A stretch of DNA of 13,362 bases from Flavobacteriaceae bacterium UBA3159 (GTDB taxonomy: Bacteria; Bacteroidota; Bacteroidia; Flavobacteriales; Flavobacteriaceae). How positions within the stretch are numbered: position 1 is the first letter of the stretch; each line of letters begins with the position of its first letter. The position numbers and the translations under genes are program-made. The notes under the pieces were generated by a model that worked only from the letters and a program-made list of their open reading frames with translations, was not told the DNA's origin and ran no database searches. Positions 1 to 8,353 of this stretch are shown here, piece after piece. Location: assembly GCA_002364535.1 (NCBI GenBank), contig DEYL01000053.1, positions 1 through 13,362 on the forward strand, written 5' to 3'.

Positions 1-274
1 GTTCTCCAGATCCTTTTTTTATTTTGGCTGCTTCCATCAATTGAACGGCCGCTGGTGGTGTCTTAATGACAAACTCAAATGATTTGTCCATGAAAACAGT
101 AATTGCTACTGGTAATATTTTACCGGGTTTATCCTGGGTTCTAGCATTAAACTGCTTGCAAAACTCCATGATATTGACTCCTGCAGATCCGAGCGCGGGT
201 CCAACCGGTGGCGATGGATTCGCAGCACCTCCCCGAACTTGTAGTTTTAAAACTTTACTTACTTCTTTTGCCAT
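1..274 (-). CDS. rplK: 50S ribosomal protein L11, 5' part only
   Basis: Ribosomal protein L11 binds the GTPase-associated region of 23S rRNA and works with elongation factors on the ribosome. The reading frame starts at the ATG complementary to 272-274 (MAKEVSKVLKLQVRGGAANP) and contains the L11 N-terminal signature PPVGPALGSAGVNIMEFCKQ; it runs open off the left edge of the window after 91 codons. L11 is usually 140-147 residues, so roughly one third is missing only because the window ends. It is the last visible gene of the minus-strand tuf-trnW-secE-nusG-rplK cluster, 67 bp downstream of nusG, as in most bacteria. A plus-strand ORF over the same bases is a shadow. Confidence 0.97.
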   Translation of the reverse strand, partial: MAKEVSKVLKLQVRGGAANPSPPVGPALGSAGVNIMEFCKQFNARTQDKPGKILPVAITVFMDKSFEFVIKTPPAAVQLMEAAKIKKGSGE

Positions 275-341
275 TATCTATTTTAATTTTAGAATGATGT
301 AGTAATTGAAGCCGCTACACCAAGTCTAATTATTGTAACAT

Positions 342-896
342 TTATAATTTTTCTACTTGCATATAACTCAACTCTAGAGGGGTTTTCCTTCCAAATATTT
401 TGACCATAACTTCAAGTTTACGTTTTTCTTCATTTACTTTTTCAATTGCACCTGTAAAACCGTTGAAAGGACCATCTATAACTTTAACAGTTTCTCCAAC
501 CGTAAAAGGAATAGAGATGTGCTCTGTAGTCAGGGCCAATTCATCAACTTTACCTAGCATACGATTAACTTCTGCTTCACGCATGGGGATTGGCTCTCCA
601 CCTTTCGTTTCTCCTAAAAACCCAATAACATTAGTAACTGATTTGATAATATGTGGTAATTCTCCGGAAAGATTGGCCTTCACCATTATGTAGCCAGGGA
701 AGTATGTCCGTTCTTTGTTGATTTTCTTTCCATTTCTAATTTGAATTACTTTTTCTGTAGGCACGAGTATATCTTCAACTAAATGGTCGTAACCAAAGCG
801 GGAAATTTCAGACATTATATAGTCTTTAATTTTAGCTTCTTGACCACTCACAGCGCGGACAACGTACCACTTTTTATCACTTGTAGCTGTAGTCAT
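342..896 (-). CDS. nusG: Transcription termination/antitermination factor NusG
   Basis: NusG binds RNA polymerase, modulates pausing and Rho-dependent termination, and couples transcription to the ribosome. The 184-residue product has the normal two-domain length: an NGN domain over about residues 8-115 (starts KKWYVVRAVSGQE, with the conserved FPGYIMVK at 66-73) and a C-terminal KOW domain at about 130-184 (GETVKVIDGPFNGFTG at 134-149). The first codon is 2 nt past the secE stop codon, so the two genes are almost certainly translated from one message. A gap of 67 bp without a clear terminator separates it from rplK. Confidence 0.98.
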   Translation of the reverse strand: MTTATSDKKWYVVRAVSGQEAKIKDYIMSEISRFGYDHLVEDILVPTEKVIQIRNGKKINKERTYFPGYIMVKANLSGELPHIIKSVTNVIGFLGETKGGEPIPMREAEVNRMLGKVDELALTTEHISIPFTVGETVKVIDGPFNGFTGAIEKVNEEKRKLEVMVKIFGRKTPLELSYMQVEKL

Positions 897-898
897 GT

Positions 899-1093
899 TT
901 AACCTATCAAATTAAAGTAAAATTGTATAATACGGGAAAGGACAGTATCTGCTCCCCAAATTGCTAATGAAAATAATACAGAAAAGACTAGTACGATAAC
1001 AACTAATCTTTGTAGCTCTGAACGTTCAGTCCAAGAAACATTATTCTTCAATTCCTCGAAGGAATCTTTAATGTAGTCAATCATTGCTGCCAT
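899..1093 (-). CDS. secE: Preprotein translocase subunit SecE
   Basis: SecE is the small membrane subunit that clamps SecY in the SecYEG protein-export channel. The 64-residue product has the layout of the short single-span SecE: an amphipathic N-terminal helix (about residues 4-17), the hinge NNVSWTERSEL (18-27, equivalent to the family's V-x-WP-T/S-R-x-E-L element), and one membrane segment at about 31-48. Either Met1 or Met4 (MIDYIKD) could be the start; Met1 is used here. It begins 16 nt after the tRNA-Trp 3' end and is followed 2 nt later by nusG. The SecE-NusG pair is a near-universal bacterial neighbourhood. Confidence 0.97.
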   Translation of the reverse strand: MAAMIDYIKDSFEELKNNVSWTERSELQRLVVIVLVFSVLFSLAIWGADTVLSRIIQFYFNLIG

Positions 1094-1109
1094 CTATTAT
1101 TTTTATCAG

Positions 1110-1182
1110 CACGGGTTGAGAGGCTCGAACTCCCGACACCTGGTTTTGGAGACCAGTGCTCTACCAACTGAGCTAAACCCGT
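1110..1182 (-). tRNA. trnW: tRNA-Trp (anticodon CCA)
   Basis: The complementary strand folds as a complete 73-nt cloverleaf: a perfect 7-bp acceptor stem (ACGGGTT with AACCCGT), D-arm with AGCTCAGTTGGTAGAGC, anticodon stem CTGGT/ACCAG around the loop CTCCAAA with anticodon CCA, and a T-arm with GTTCGAG. The discriminator base is G and the 3' CCA is not encoded. It lies between tuf and secE, the usual place for a tRNA-Trp in this operon, so it is probably cut from the tuf-secE transcript. Confidence 0.97.
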
Positions 1183-1196
1183 TTTTATTTGACACA

Positions 1197-1226
1197 AAAG
1201 GCATCCGCTGGAAGGCGGACACCTTT
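1197..1226 (-). promoter_or_regulatory. 12-bp hairpin between tuf and tRNA-Trp
   Basis: Arms 1197-1208 and 1215-1226 pair over 12 positions in the minus-strand RNA (two G-U pairs) around a 6-nt loop. Only a short U run follows (about four), so it would be a leaky terminator at best. Its location 25 nt after the tuf stop and just before the tRNA suggests partial termination, protection of the tuf 3' end or an RNase processing site that frees tRNA-Trp and secE. The structure is seen; the role is inference. Confidence 0.5.
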
Positions 1227-1251
1227 AGGTCATAGTTAAAAACTTTTTTGT

Positions 1252-2439
1252 CTAGTCTAAAATCTCAGTAACCTGGCCTGCTCCAACAGTTCTTCCCCCT
1301 TCACGAATCGCAAATCTTAGACCTACGCTCAATGCAATGGGTTGAATCAAATCTACTGTAATAGTAAGGTTGTCGCCAGGCATTACCATTTCTACTCCAT
1401 CAGGTAATACAATATTTCCAGTAACGTCTGTAGTTCTTACATAAAACTGTGGACGATAGTTGTTGTGGAAAGGTGTGTGACGACCTCCTTCTTCTTTTTT
1501 CAATATATATACTTCTGCTTTAAAATTAGCGTGAGGGGTAACAGAACCAGGCTTACAAATAACCATACCTCTTTTGATATCTGTTTTTTCTACGCCTCTT
1601 AGAAGAATACCTACGTTATCACCTGCTTCACCTCGGTCTAAAATTTTTCTAAACATTTCTACACCCGTTACAGTAGACTTCATTTTTTCAGCTCCCATTC
1701 CAATTATATCTACTTCGTCAGCTGTGTTAGCAACTCCAGTTTCTATTCTTCCAGTGGCAACAGTACCACGTCCAGTGATAGAGAAAACGTCTTCTACTGG
1801 CATTAAAAAATCCTTTTCAACATCACGCTTTGGTAATTCAATCCACCCGTCAACTTCTTTCATTAACTCAAGGACTGTATCTACCCATTTTTGCTCACCA
1901 TTCAAAGCACCAAGAGCGGAACCGAGAATAACTGGGGTATTATCACCGTCATAGTCGTAAAAAGAAAGCAATTCACGTACTTCCATTTCGACCAACTCCA
2001 AAAGTTCCTCGTCATCGACCATATCAGCCTTATTTAAGAAGACTACAATTCTTGGAACACCGACCTGTCTTCCCAACAAGATGTGCTCGCGAGTTTGAGG
2101 CATGGGTCCATCAGTTGCAGCAACAACAAGGATTGCACCGTCCATCTGAGCAGCACCAGTAACCATATTCTTAACATAGTCAGCGTGACCAGGGCAGTCA
2201 ACGTGAGCATAATGACGCTCGTTGGTAGCATATTCAACATGGGAGGTATTAATGGTTATGCCACGCTCCTTTTCTTCTGGAGCGTTATCAATTTGATCAA
2301 AGCTTCTCGCTTCTGAAAATCCAGCGTCAGCAAGTACCTTTGTAATTGCAGCTGTAAGGGTTGTTTTACCGTGATCCACGTGACCGATGGTTCCAATGTT
2401 TAAATGTGGTTTTGACCGATCAAAAGTTTCTTTAGCCAT
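1252..2439 (-). CDS. tuf: Translation elongation factor Tu
   Basis: EF-Tu is the GTPase that delivers aminoacyl-tRNA to the ribosome. The 395-residue product is full length and all G-motifs are present: GHVDHGKT (19-26), RGITI (59-63), DCPGH (81-85, with the catalytic His at 85), NKAD (136-139) and GSAL (173-176). Domains 2 and 3 follow and the protein ends QVTEILD. It is the first gene of the minus-strand cluster leading to tRNA-Trp, secE, nusG and rplK. A Bacteroidota-type -7 element lies about 34 bp upstream of the start codon. Several overlapping ORFs on both strands are shadows. Confidence 0.99.
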   Translation of the reverse strand: MAKETFDRSKPHLNIGTIGHVDHGKTTLTAAITKVLADAGFSEARSFDQIDNAPEEKERGITINTSHVEYATNERHYAHVDCPGHADYVKNMVTGAAQMDGAILVVAATDGPMPQTREHILLGRQVGVPRIVVFLNKADMVDDEELLELVEMEVRELLSFYDYDGDNTPVILGSALGALNGEQKWVDTVLELMKEVDGWIELPKRDVEKDFLMPVEDVFSITGRGTVATGRIETGVANTADEVDIIGMGAEKMKSTVTGVEMFRKILDRGEAGDNVGILLRGVEKTDIKRGMVICKPGSVTPHANFKAEVYILKKEEGGRHTPFHNNYRPQFYVRTTDVTGNIVLPDGVEMVMPGDNLTITVDLIQPIALSVGLRFAIREGGRTVGAGQVTEILD

Positions 2440-2825
2440 AATTTATGTTGTATGTATAATGTTAAGCGGGTGCAAATTTAGTAATTTTTTGTAATTAACA
2501 TATTTATTTACTTACATTTTTTTGCAATTTTTAGCATTTTTTTTAAGTAGTTTTATTAGCTAAGCCAAGTAGAAAAATTCACAGCATTGAAAAGCTCTAA
2601 TCCACCATTGCTCGGGCTTTGTAAATCGCTGAATCACCATTGTATTTATGATAATAATAAGGGGGTGAAATTTTTAAATCAACAATTATACCCTCAAAGA
2701 TGAGTGATTTAAAATCTTTTAAAAAACTGATCCAGAACTCAGAAACTTCATTTGTAAAAAGGGGAAATGGTATATTATGAATTCACTCTTATTTTGTACT
2801 TTTACGACCACTAAATTAGAATTAC
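2440..2825. other. Divergent intergenic region tuf/aconitase
   Basis: This AT-rich 386-bp gap separates the divergent tuf and aconitase genes. Besides the tuf -7 element, TACTTTTA at 2797-2804 (plus strand) is one base off TAnnTTTG and could serve the aconitase gene, with a leader of about 15 nt, but no good -33 element precedes it. A 26-codon plus-strand ORF (2700-2780, MSDLKSFKKLIQNSE start) is open but has no other support. No RNA gene or strong inverted repeat was seen. Confidence 0.5.
2473..2480 (-). promoter_or_regulatory. Putative tuf promoter, -7 element TAAATTTG
   Basis: On the minus strand the octamer TAAATTTG matches the Bacteroidota -7 consensus TAnnTTTG exactly, 33 nt upstream of the tuf start codon, giving a predicted transcript start near 2467. 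The -33 TTG element is not well conserved; the sequence at the right distance is about TATGTT. The match is seen; promoter activity is inferred from the family consensus and position. Confidence 0.5.
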
Positions 2826-5096
2826 ATGGCTTTTGATATCGAGATGATCAAGCACAATTATGCGCAACTATCGGAGCGTATAAAACTTGCAAAAAACATT
2901 TTAAACCGACCTCTCACTTCCGGTGAAAAGATACTTTACGCCCATTTGTGGGACAAAAAACCGACTCAATCTTTTAAAAGAGGAGAAGATTATGTCAATT
3001 TTGCTCCTGACCGCATTGCCTGTCAGGATGCCACTGCACAAATGGCTTTATTGCAGTTCATGCAGGCGGGTAAATCAAAAGTGGCAGTCCCCACTACGGT
3101 TCATTGTGATCACTTGATACAGGCTAAAGAAGGTGCTGCTACAGATTTAAAATCAGCCAACAGTTCCAGTGCAGAAGTTTTTAACTTTCTTGAGTCAGTG
3201 TCCAACAAATACGGCATTGGTTTTTGGAAACCGGGGGCTGGAATCATTCATCAGGTGGTTTTGGAAAATTATGCCTTTCCCGGTGGGATGATGATCGGGA
3301 CAGATTCACATACCGTAAATGCAGGGGGGCTTGGTATGGTCGCCATAGGCGTTGGAGGGGCCGATGCTGTAGATGTGATGGCTGGAATGGCTTGGGAGCT
3401 TAAATTCCCAAAAATGATCGGCGTAAAATTGACCGGAAAACTCAATGGCTGGAGCGCTCCCAAGGATGTCATCCTAAAAGTAGCCGGCATACTAACAGTA
3501 AAAGGGGGAACTGGAGCCATTATAGAATATTTTGGCCCCGGAGCCGAATCCATGTCCTGTACTGGAAAAGGAACCATTTGTAATATGGGGGCCGAGGTTG
3601 GAGCCACCACCTCTACTTTTGGATACGATACTTCCATGGAAAGATATTTAAGAGCTACAGGAAGGGACGATGTCGCTGATGCAGCCAACCAAGTCAAAGA
3701 ACATCTGACAGCTGATCCTGAAGTATACGCTCAACCCAAAAAATACTTTGATCAAGTCATTGAAATCAATTTGGATAGCTTAATGCCGCACATCAATGGC
3801 CCTTTCACTCCAGATTTGGCAACTCCCGTGGATCAAATGAGTGAAAAAGCCAACCAGGGGGAATGGCCATTGAAAGTAGAATGGGGATTGATTGGATCCT
3901 GTACCAACTCCTCTTATGAAGATCTGTCCAGAGCCGCCAGCATCGCCCAACAGGCTGTAGATAAAAAATTAGTCACCAAGGCCGAATTTGGGATCAACCC
4001 CGGATCGGAGCAGGTACGATTCACTGCTGAAAGAGATGGCTTACTGAATATTTTTGAAGACCTCAACGCCAAAATTTTCACCAATGCTTGTGGGCCTTGT
4101 ATTGGTCAGTGGGACAGGGCTGGAGCAGACAAGGCAGAAAAGAATTCCATCATTCATTCTTTTAACCGTAATTTCTCCAAGCGTGCCGATGGAAATCCCA
4201 ACACCCACGCTTTTGTCGCTTCTCCCGAAATGGTCGCTGCTGTTGCCATATCAGGAAGGTTGGATTTTAACCCCATGACCGACAGCTTACTAAACGAAGA
4301 AGGCGAATCCGTTATGCTCGATGCCCCCAAGGGCATGGAACTTCCACCCAGTGGATTTGAAGTTGAAGACAAAGGATTCCTCGCTCCCGAAGCCGATGGC
4401 TCCGCTGTCAATGTGGCGGTAAAATATGATTCTGAAAGATTACAACTCCTCACCCCCTTTGAACCATGGGATGGAGAAAACCTAATGAACGCCAAATTGC
4501 TTTTAAAAGCTTTTGGAAAATGCACTACCGATCATATCTCCATGGCAGGACCATGGTTGAGATACCGTGGACATTTGGATAATATTTCTAACAACTGTTT
4601 TATCGGAGCAGTCAATGCCTTCAACAAAAAAACCAATTTTGTCAAAAGCCAACTGACAGGACAATATGGAGGTGTACCGAACGTTCAAAGGGCCTATAAA
4701 AAGGAAGGCATTCCAACGGTAGTTGTGGGAGATCACAACTATGGCGAGGGATCCTCCAGAGAACATGCGGCCATGGAACCCCGTCACCTTGGAGTGAAAG
4801 TAGTTTTGGTAAAGTCCTTTGCCAGAATACACGAAACCAACCTAAAAAAGCAAGGCATGCTCGGCATTACATTTGCAAATGAAAACGACTATAATCTGAT
4901 TCAGGAGGACGACGTTTTTAACTTTATCGATCTGGCAGAATTTGACCCTGGTAAGGCCATTACCATTGAGGTGGTTCACGCTGATGGTTCAAAGGAAACC
5001 ATCTCGGCCAACCACACCTACAATTCACAACAGATCGAGTGGTACAAGGAAGGCTCTGCTTTGAATCTGATCAAAAAACAAAATTCGCTTAGCTAG
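2826..5096 (+). CDS. acn: Aconitate hydratase (mitochondrial-type aconitase)
   Basis: Aconitase interconverts citrate and isocitrate in the TCA cycle using a [4Fe-4S] cluster. The 756-residue length and layout match the mitochondrial-type aconitases common in Bacteroidota rather than AcnB. Substrate-site motifs include GTDSHTVNAGGLGM (158-171). The three cluster cysteines are Cys359 in GSCTNSSYEDL and Cys422/Cys425 in TNACGPCIGQW. The C-terminal swivelling domain carries GDHNYGEGSSREH at about 635-647, with the active-site Ser/Arg. All key residues are intact. The ATG at 2826 fits the family's N-terminus (MAFDIEMI). A membrane-protein gene starts 44 bp downstream on the same strand and may share the transcript. 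AcnA-like naming is also used for this family. Confidence 0.98.
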   Translation: MAFDIEMIKHNYAQLSERIKLAKNILNRPLTSGEKILYAHLWDKKPTQSFKRGEDYVNFAPDRIACQDATAQMALLQFMQAGKSKVAVPTTVHCDHLIQAKEGAATDLKSANSSSAEVFNFLESVSNKYGIGFWKPGAGIIHQVVLENYAFPGGMMIGTDSHTVNAGGLGMVAIGVGGADAVDVMAGMAWELKFPKMIGVKLTGKLNGWSAPKDVILKVAGILTVKGGTGAIIEYFGPGAESMSCTGKGTICNMGAEVGATTSTFGYDTSMERYLRATGRDDVADAANQVKEHLTADPEVYAQPKKYFDQVIEINLDSLMPHINGPFTPDLATPVDQMSEKANQGEWPLKVEWGLIGSCTNSSYEDLSRAASIAQQAVDKKLVTKAEFGINPGSEQVRFTAERDGLLNIFEDLNAKIFTNACGPCIGQWDRAGADKAEKNSIIHSFNRNFSKRADGNPNTHAFVASPEMVAAVAISGRLDFNPMTDSLLNEEGESVMLDAPKGMELPPSGFEVEDKGFLAPEADGSAVNVAVKYDSERLQLLTPFEPWDGENLMNAKLLLKAFGKCTTDHISMAGPWLRYRGHLDNISNNCFIGAVNAFNKKTNFVKSQLTGQYGGVPNVQRAYKKEGIPTVVVGDHNYGEGSSREHAAMEPRHLGVKVVLVKSFARIHETNLKKQGMLGITFANENDYNLIQEDDVFNFIDLAEFDPGKAITIEVVHADGSKETISANHTYNSQQIEWYKEGSALNLIKKQNSLS

Positions 5097-5140
5097 TTCG
5101 TTTTAAAAAACAGACTTTATAATCATCATTATTTTTTAGG

Positions 5141-6088
5141 ATGAAAGGTGCCCTATTTAAATTTATTTTCAAACTCCGCTTGGAAGAGTTTTTAGCATTG
5201 GTTTTATTGATTCCAATGATTTTTTTTATGGTTATTTACTTTAATAAAGAAGGATTTAGGGCTTCCAATATCGATCGTTTCCTCGTCACTGGACTGGTTT
5301 TTTTCCTTTTTCTGGGTATCATCAAGCTCAAGGATTTAGAACTGCTGTTGAGGTCTAAAGTGGGACGACTGATCAAAACCATTCTTGAGTTTCTGCGCGA
5401 AACCCTTCCCTTTGCTTTTTGTATTTCCATCTATACCAACATGCACGATATGGTCCATCTGGTTAACCCCAATGATGTGGATGCTAGTTTGATCGCTTGG
5501 GATGATTATTTGTTGGGTTTTCAACCTGCCATTTATTTGGAACTGTTCATCACGGAAGATCTTACGGATTTTATGTATTTTTCCTACAGTTCTTTTTTGA
5601 TTTACATTTTGCTATTCACCATGTATTTATATGTCAAAAAAAAGAAGGCTGCTTTTCGTGAGACTCTGGTTTCTGTTATTCTGACCTTTTATATCGGCTA
5701 TGTAGGTTATGTTGTTTTTCCTGCTGTAGGTCCAAAATTTACCATGTCTCATCTATTTGAGACCTCATTGTCCGGCACCTTTATTTCAGACAGACTCTCT
5801 TTTCTTATGAATTATGAGATTTCGGAATACACTCGGCGTGACTGTTTTCCTAGCCTACACAATGGGGTAATCTTATTAATTCTATTATTTGCATTAAAAC
5901 ATGAAAAGATTTATGCTTATCTGTTCTTTCCTTTTGCCATATCGCTATTTGTTTCAACCCTATACCTTCGCTATCATTATTTTGTCGACATGATTGCAGG
6001 ATTTCTGCTTGCCATAATCATATTTTACCTTGGGCCGGTTATAAACAACCATTGGGAAAAGAAAAGCTTTGAATACAAACAAGTTTGA
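5141..6088 (+). CDS. PAP2-superfamily integral membrane protein, AUR1-like
   Basis: The 315-residue product is hydrophobic, with about seven or eight membrane segments (around 18-34, 47-62, 87-100, 145-164, 177-196, 241-252, 259-275, 282-300). It carries the acid-phosphatase/phosphotransferase core in the AUR1/inositol-phosphotransferase variant: GPKF at 197-200, CFPSLHN at 235-241 in place of PSGH, and RYHYFVD at 277-283, giving His240, His279 and Asp283 as likely catalytic residues. DDYLLGFQP (121-129) also fits the AUR1-like branch. Members transfer or remove phosphate-linked head groups on lipids, so a role in phospholipid or sphingolipid metabolism is plausible; the substrate cannot be read from sequence. 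The start at 5141 follows AGG directly. It lies 44 bp after aconitase with no obvious terminator between. Confidence 0.9.
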   Translation: MKGALFKFIFKLRLEEFLALVLLIPMIFFMVIYFNKEGFRASNIDRFLVTGLVFFLFLGIIKLKDLELLLRSKVGRLIKTILEFLRETLPFAFCISIYTNMHDMVHLVNPNDVDASLIAWDDYLLGFQPAIYLELFITEDLTDFMYFSYSSFLIYILLFTMYLYVKKKKAAFRETLVSVILTFYIGYVGYVVFPAVGPKFTMSHLFETSLSGTFISDRLSFLMNYEISEYTRRDCFPSLHNGVILLILLFALKHEKIYAYLFFPFAISLFVSTLYLRYHYFVDMIAGFLLAIIIFYLGPVINNHWEKKSFEYKQV

Positions 6089-6203
6089 GCATTCTAAAAA
6101 GTCTCGCTACCAAATTACCCTAATGGATTGCTGTGCCAAGATATTGGAGATAATCTAAAGTAAATTGATTTCTAGACGGCCATAATAAATCTTATACCTC
6201 ACC

Positions 6204-6229
6204 AAAAAAACTTCCACCGGGGAAGGTTT
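6204..6229 (-). terminator. Probable intrinsic terminator, perhaps bidirectional
   Basis: Arms 6208-6215 and 6221-6229 pair (one bulged base) around ACCGG. Read on the minus strand the hairpin is followed by seven T residues (A run at 6204-6210), a classic intrinsic terminator 8 nt past the stop of the small minus-strand ORF at 6237-6365. On the plus strand it is followed by a weaker T-rich run and could end the aconitase/PAP2 transcript, 120 bp past its stop. Confidence 0.5.
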
Positions 6230-6236
6230 ATTCATT

Positions 6237-6365
6237 TTAAGGATTGGACTTTTTTACTTCCTTTAAAATCAAACTTAAAATTTCGGTTTGTTTTTTGAGA
6301 TGAAATAAAACATCTCTATCGGTTGTTTTTTGTTCGATGGTTCTTGTTTTGTTGAAATATTTCAT
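6237..6365 (-). CDS. Possible small protein of 42 residues
   Basis: This short ORF begins MKYFNKTRTIEQKTTD and ends LILKEVKKSNP. Its second half (HLKKQTEILSLILKEVKK) has the heptad-like spacing of an amphipathic helix or short coiled coil, with mostly charged surface. The product is not recognised. Support comes from composition and from the hairpin with a T7 tract directly after its stop codon. No clear ribosome-binding site or -7 element was found upstream. It could be spurious. Confidence 0.35.
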   Translation of the reverse strand: MKYFNKTRTIEQKTTDRDVLFHLKKQTEILSLILKEVKKSNP

Positions 6366-6818
6366 AATCATTAATAATTAATGCTGCCATAAATCAATTG
6401 AGAAGAATGATGAAGTCTTTACAAACCAACAGACATAAATTCTCCGCTTTTCGATTTATTTTAGCCTTAAACTTATGTAACGATTTTTCCGGATGCGTTC
6501 TCTCCACCCGCGACTCTATTTTTAATCCCAGTCCACACGGGATTATTAAATATAAAAATTTTTTTGGTAAACCATCGTCATAAGGGTTAAAATACTTGAT
6601 TATAAAGACCATCAATTCACTACTAAAGAAGATCAACTGACTTTATTAATACTATCTATAGGGAGTGATTATTTACAGTATTTTACCCATTAGAAGCGTT
6701 GTATAATCATAATAGCCAATTATTTAAACTGTATTAATTTTTTCTTCTATTTATTCTCAGTTTGTTATATAATTTATATTAAATTTCTTAATAATTAAAA
6801 TAGTAAAAAAAAATTCAA
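6366..6818. other. Largely non-coding stretch with ambiguous short ORFs
   Basis: Between the small ORF and the enolase-family gene, an 80-codon minus-strand frame (6394-6636) and a 61-codon plus-strand frame (6398-6583) overlap each other; neither has recognisable features and at most one is real. Positions 6420-6545 are richer in G+C than the flanks. They contain a perfect 7-bp hairpin (TAATCCC 6523-6529 with GGGATTA 6539-6545) followed on the plus strand by an A/T run. From 6640 to 6818 the sequence is very AT-rich, with no strong promoter match; TAAATTTC at 6780-6787 is one base off the -7 consensus. Confidence 0.4.
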
Positions 6819-8006
6819 ATGGAGAGAAGGAGTTTTATTCGAAATACTTTTTTAGCTAGTGTATCGCCTTATCCTTTTATTAAAAATTTTATTGGTATTA
6901 ATGGTGAAAACTATACTGAACTTAAAAAAAACAAAATAACTAAGGTTGAGAGATTAAAGTTTGACTATAATTGGCCAAGACATGTCGGCAAAAATGCTAG
7001 GAAAGGTAATCATGGTCAATACCATTCTGATGTGGCTTTCAAACTTTATACTGACCAGGGTGCTATAGGTTGGGCTCTAGGACATAAAAATGTAAAAGAT
7101 GAAGAGTTATTTCAGCTTAAGGGAAAGTTAGTTTCAGAACTTATTTCACCTGAGTTAGGAATGCGAAAGGGTTTAAATGTCAACTTAGATTTGGCTTTGC
7201 ATGATCTAATGGGTGTAATTCTAAATAAACCAGTTTATAAATTGATTGGTGATAATGGGACAAAAGATACTCCAATATATAGTGGTATGATCTATTTTGA
7301 TGAATTAGAACACGAGGGTAAGTTAGGAGGAATAGATAAAATTCTTGAAAATTGTCACTGGGATATTCAATATGGTTATCGCCAACTAAAAGTTAAAATT
7401 GGACGAAGTGGTAAATGGTATTCTCATAGTCAAGGTTTGAAAATGGATATAGAGGTAATTAAGCAAATTAAAAGTGCTTTCCCTAATATTACACTTTTAG
7501 TTGACTCTAATGATAAATACACACTTCAGGATACTATTGATTTTTTAGAAGGGATTGGAGACATTCCTTTACTATGGGTTGAAGAACCTTTCAGAGAAAA
7601 TTATGAAGATGGAAAAAAACTTAGAAAATGGATGAATGAAAATGGTTTTAAAACTACTCTTTATGTAGATGGTGAAGCTAAACCAAATCATGAGTTATGT
7701 TTGAGAATGGGAAAGGAAGAGATTATGAACGCATATCTTCCTGATATTCGCGGCTATGGATTTACTCGTTGGAGACATTTAATGGATGATTTAAAATCTC
7801 ATAAAATGCTCGCAAGCCCCCACGCTTTTGGAAGTATGCTTAAAACCCATTACATCACTCACATTGCTTCAGCATTGGGAAATGTTGTGACCATTGAGGG
7901 TGTTACCTGTTTTTCTGATCAAATTGAATTCGGGGATTACAAATTAATTGATGGAAAAATTCAGGTTTCAGAAGCTGCAGGTTTTGGAATGAAATTATTA
8001 ATTTAA
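6819..8006 (+). CDS. Enolase-superfamily enzyme (mandelate racemase/muconate lactonizing type)
   Basis: Proteins of this family abstract a proton next to a carboxylate, using a metal in a C-terminal barrel; many are sugar-acid dehydratases or epimerases. The 395-residue product shows the barrel signature in order: KVKIGR (Lys191/Lys193, general base), VDSND (Asp229, metal), WVEEPF (Glu255/256, metal), VDGEA (Glu286, metal), LPDI (Asp309) and SPHAFGS (His335). The Asp-His pair resembles the mandelate racemase branch. The N-terminus MERRSFIRNTFLASVS carries a twin-arginine-like motif as in exported Bacteroidota sugar enzymes, but the hydrophobic core is short, so Tat export is uncertain. Codon use is clearly more AT-rich than in aconitase, and the gene stands alone. 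The substrate is not predictable. Confidence 0.9.
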   Translation: MERRSFIRNTFLASVSPYPFIKNFIGINGENYTELKKNKITKVERLKFDYNWPRHVGKNARKGNHGQYHSDVAFKLYTDQGAIGWALGHKNVKDEELFQLKGKLVSELISPELGMRKGLNVNLDLALHDLMGVILNKPVYKLIGDNGTKDTPIYSGMIYFDELEHEGKLGGIDKILENCHWDIQYGYRQLKVKIGRSGKWYSHSQGLKMDIEVIKQIKSAFPNITLLVDSNDKYTLQDTIDFLEGIGDIPLLWVEEPFRENYEDGKKLRKWMNENGFKTTLYVDGEAKPNHELCLRMGKEEIMNAYLPDIRGYGFTRWRHLMDDLKSHKMLASPHAFGSMLKTHYITHIASALGNVVTIEGVTCFSDQIEFGDYKLIDGKIQVSEAAGFGMKLLI

Positions 8007-8353
8007 TTAGCAAAAAAAGGGGTCGGAGATGAATTGTTAATACATCATAGTTTCCTGGAAACACCTCCTCGTGAGGAATATCGACTTACTAAAAAACCCA
8101 AATAACTTATACCAATTTTTCGATCTTTGTCAGAATAGGCAATGTATTTAATTGATAATACCACCCAAAATTTTAAATAGTTAATAGACAAAATCATCTG
8201 ACTTATTTCACAAAAAGATTCACTTGTGCTGCAACTTTGAATAATAGGGGGAGAAATCAGTAACCACTTATAAACCCATTAAAATCTGGCCCTTACGTTA
8301 AGTAGGTGTTTTTTCTTTTTGGGACACTCAGAAAAACAGCATATTTTGTGTAT
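8007..8353. other. Non-coding region after the enolase-family gene
   Basis: No ORF here looks real. The stretch holds a possible plus-strand terminator (8290-8320) and one copy of GGGACAC (8321-8327), a heptamer that recurs four times in the inverted repeat at 12431-12474. Otherwise nothing structured was recognised. Confidence 0.5.
8290..8320 (+). terminator. Possible intrinsic terminator
   Basis: A small hairpin (CCCTTA, loop CGT, TAAG-TA-GG with a two-base bulge) is followed by TG and then six T, one C and five T. It lies about 280 nt past the enolase-family stop codon and could end that transcript. The stem is short, so confidence is moderate to low. Confidence 0.35.

Noticed and set aside
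2043..2240. ORFs antisense to or out of frame with tuf, aconitase, nusG and the PAP2 gene
   Set aside because: All lie inside strongly supported genes and show low-complexity shadow translations.
6394..6636. 80-residue minus-strand ORF (and overlapping 61-residue plus-strand ORF)
   Set aside because: Both frames overlap with no recognisable domain, signal or ribosome-binding site; cannot decide which, if either, is coding.
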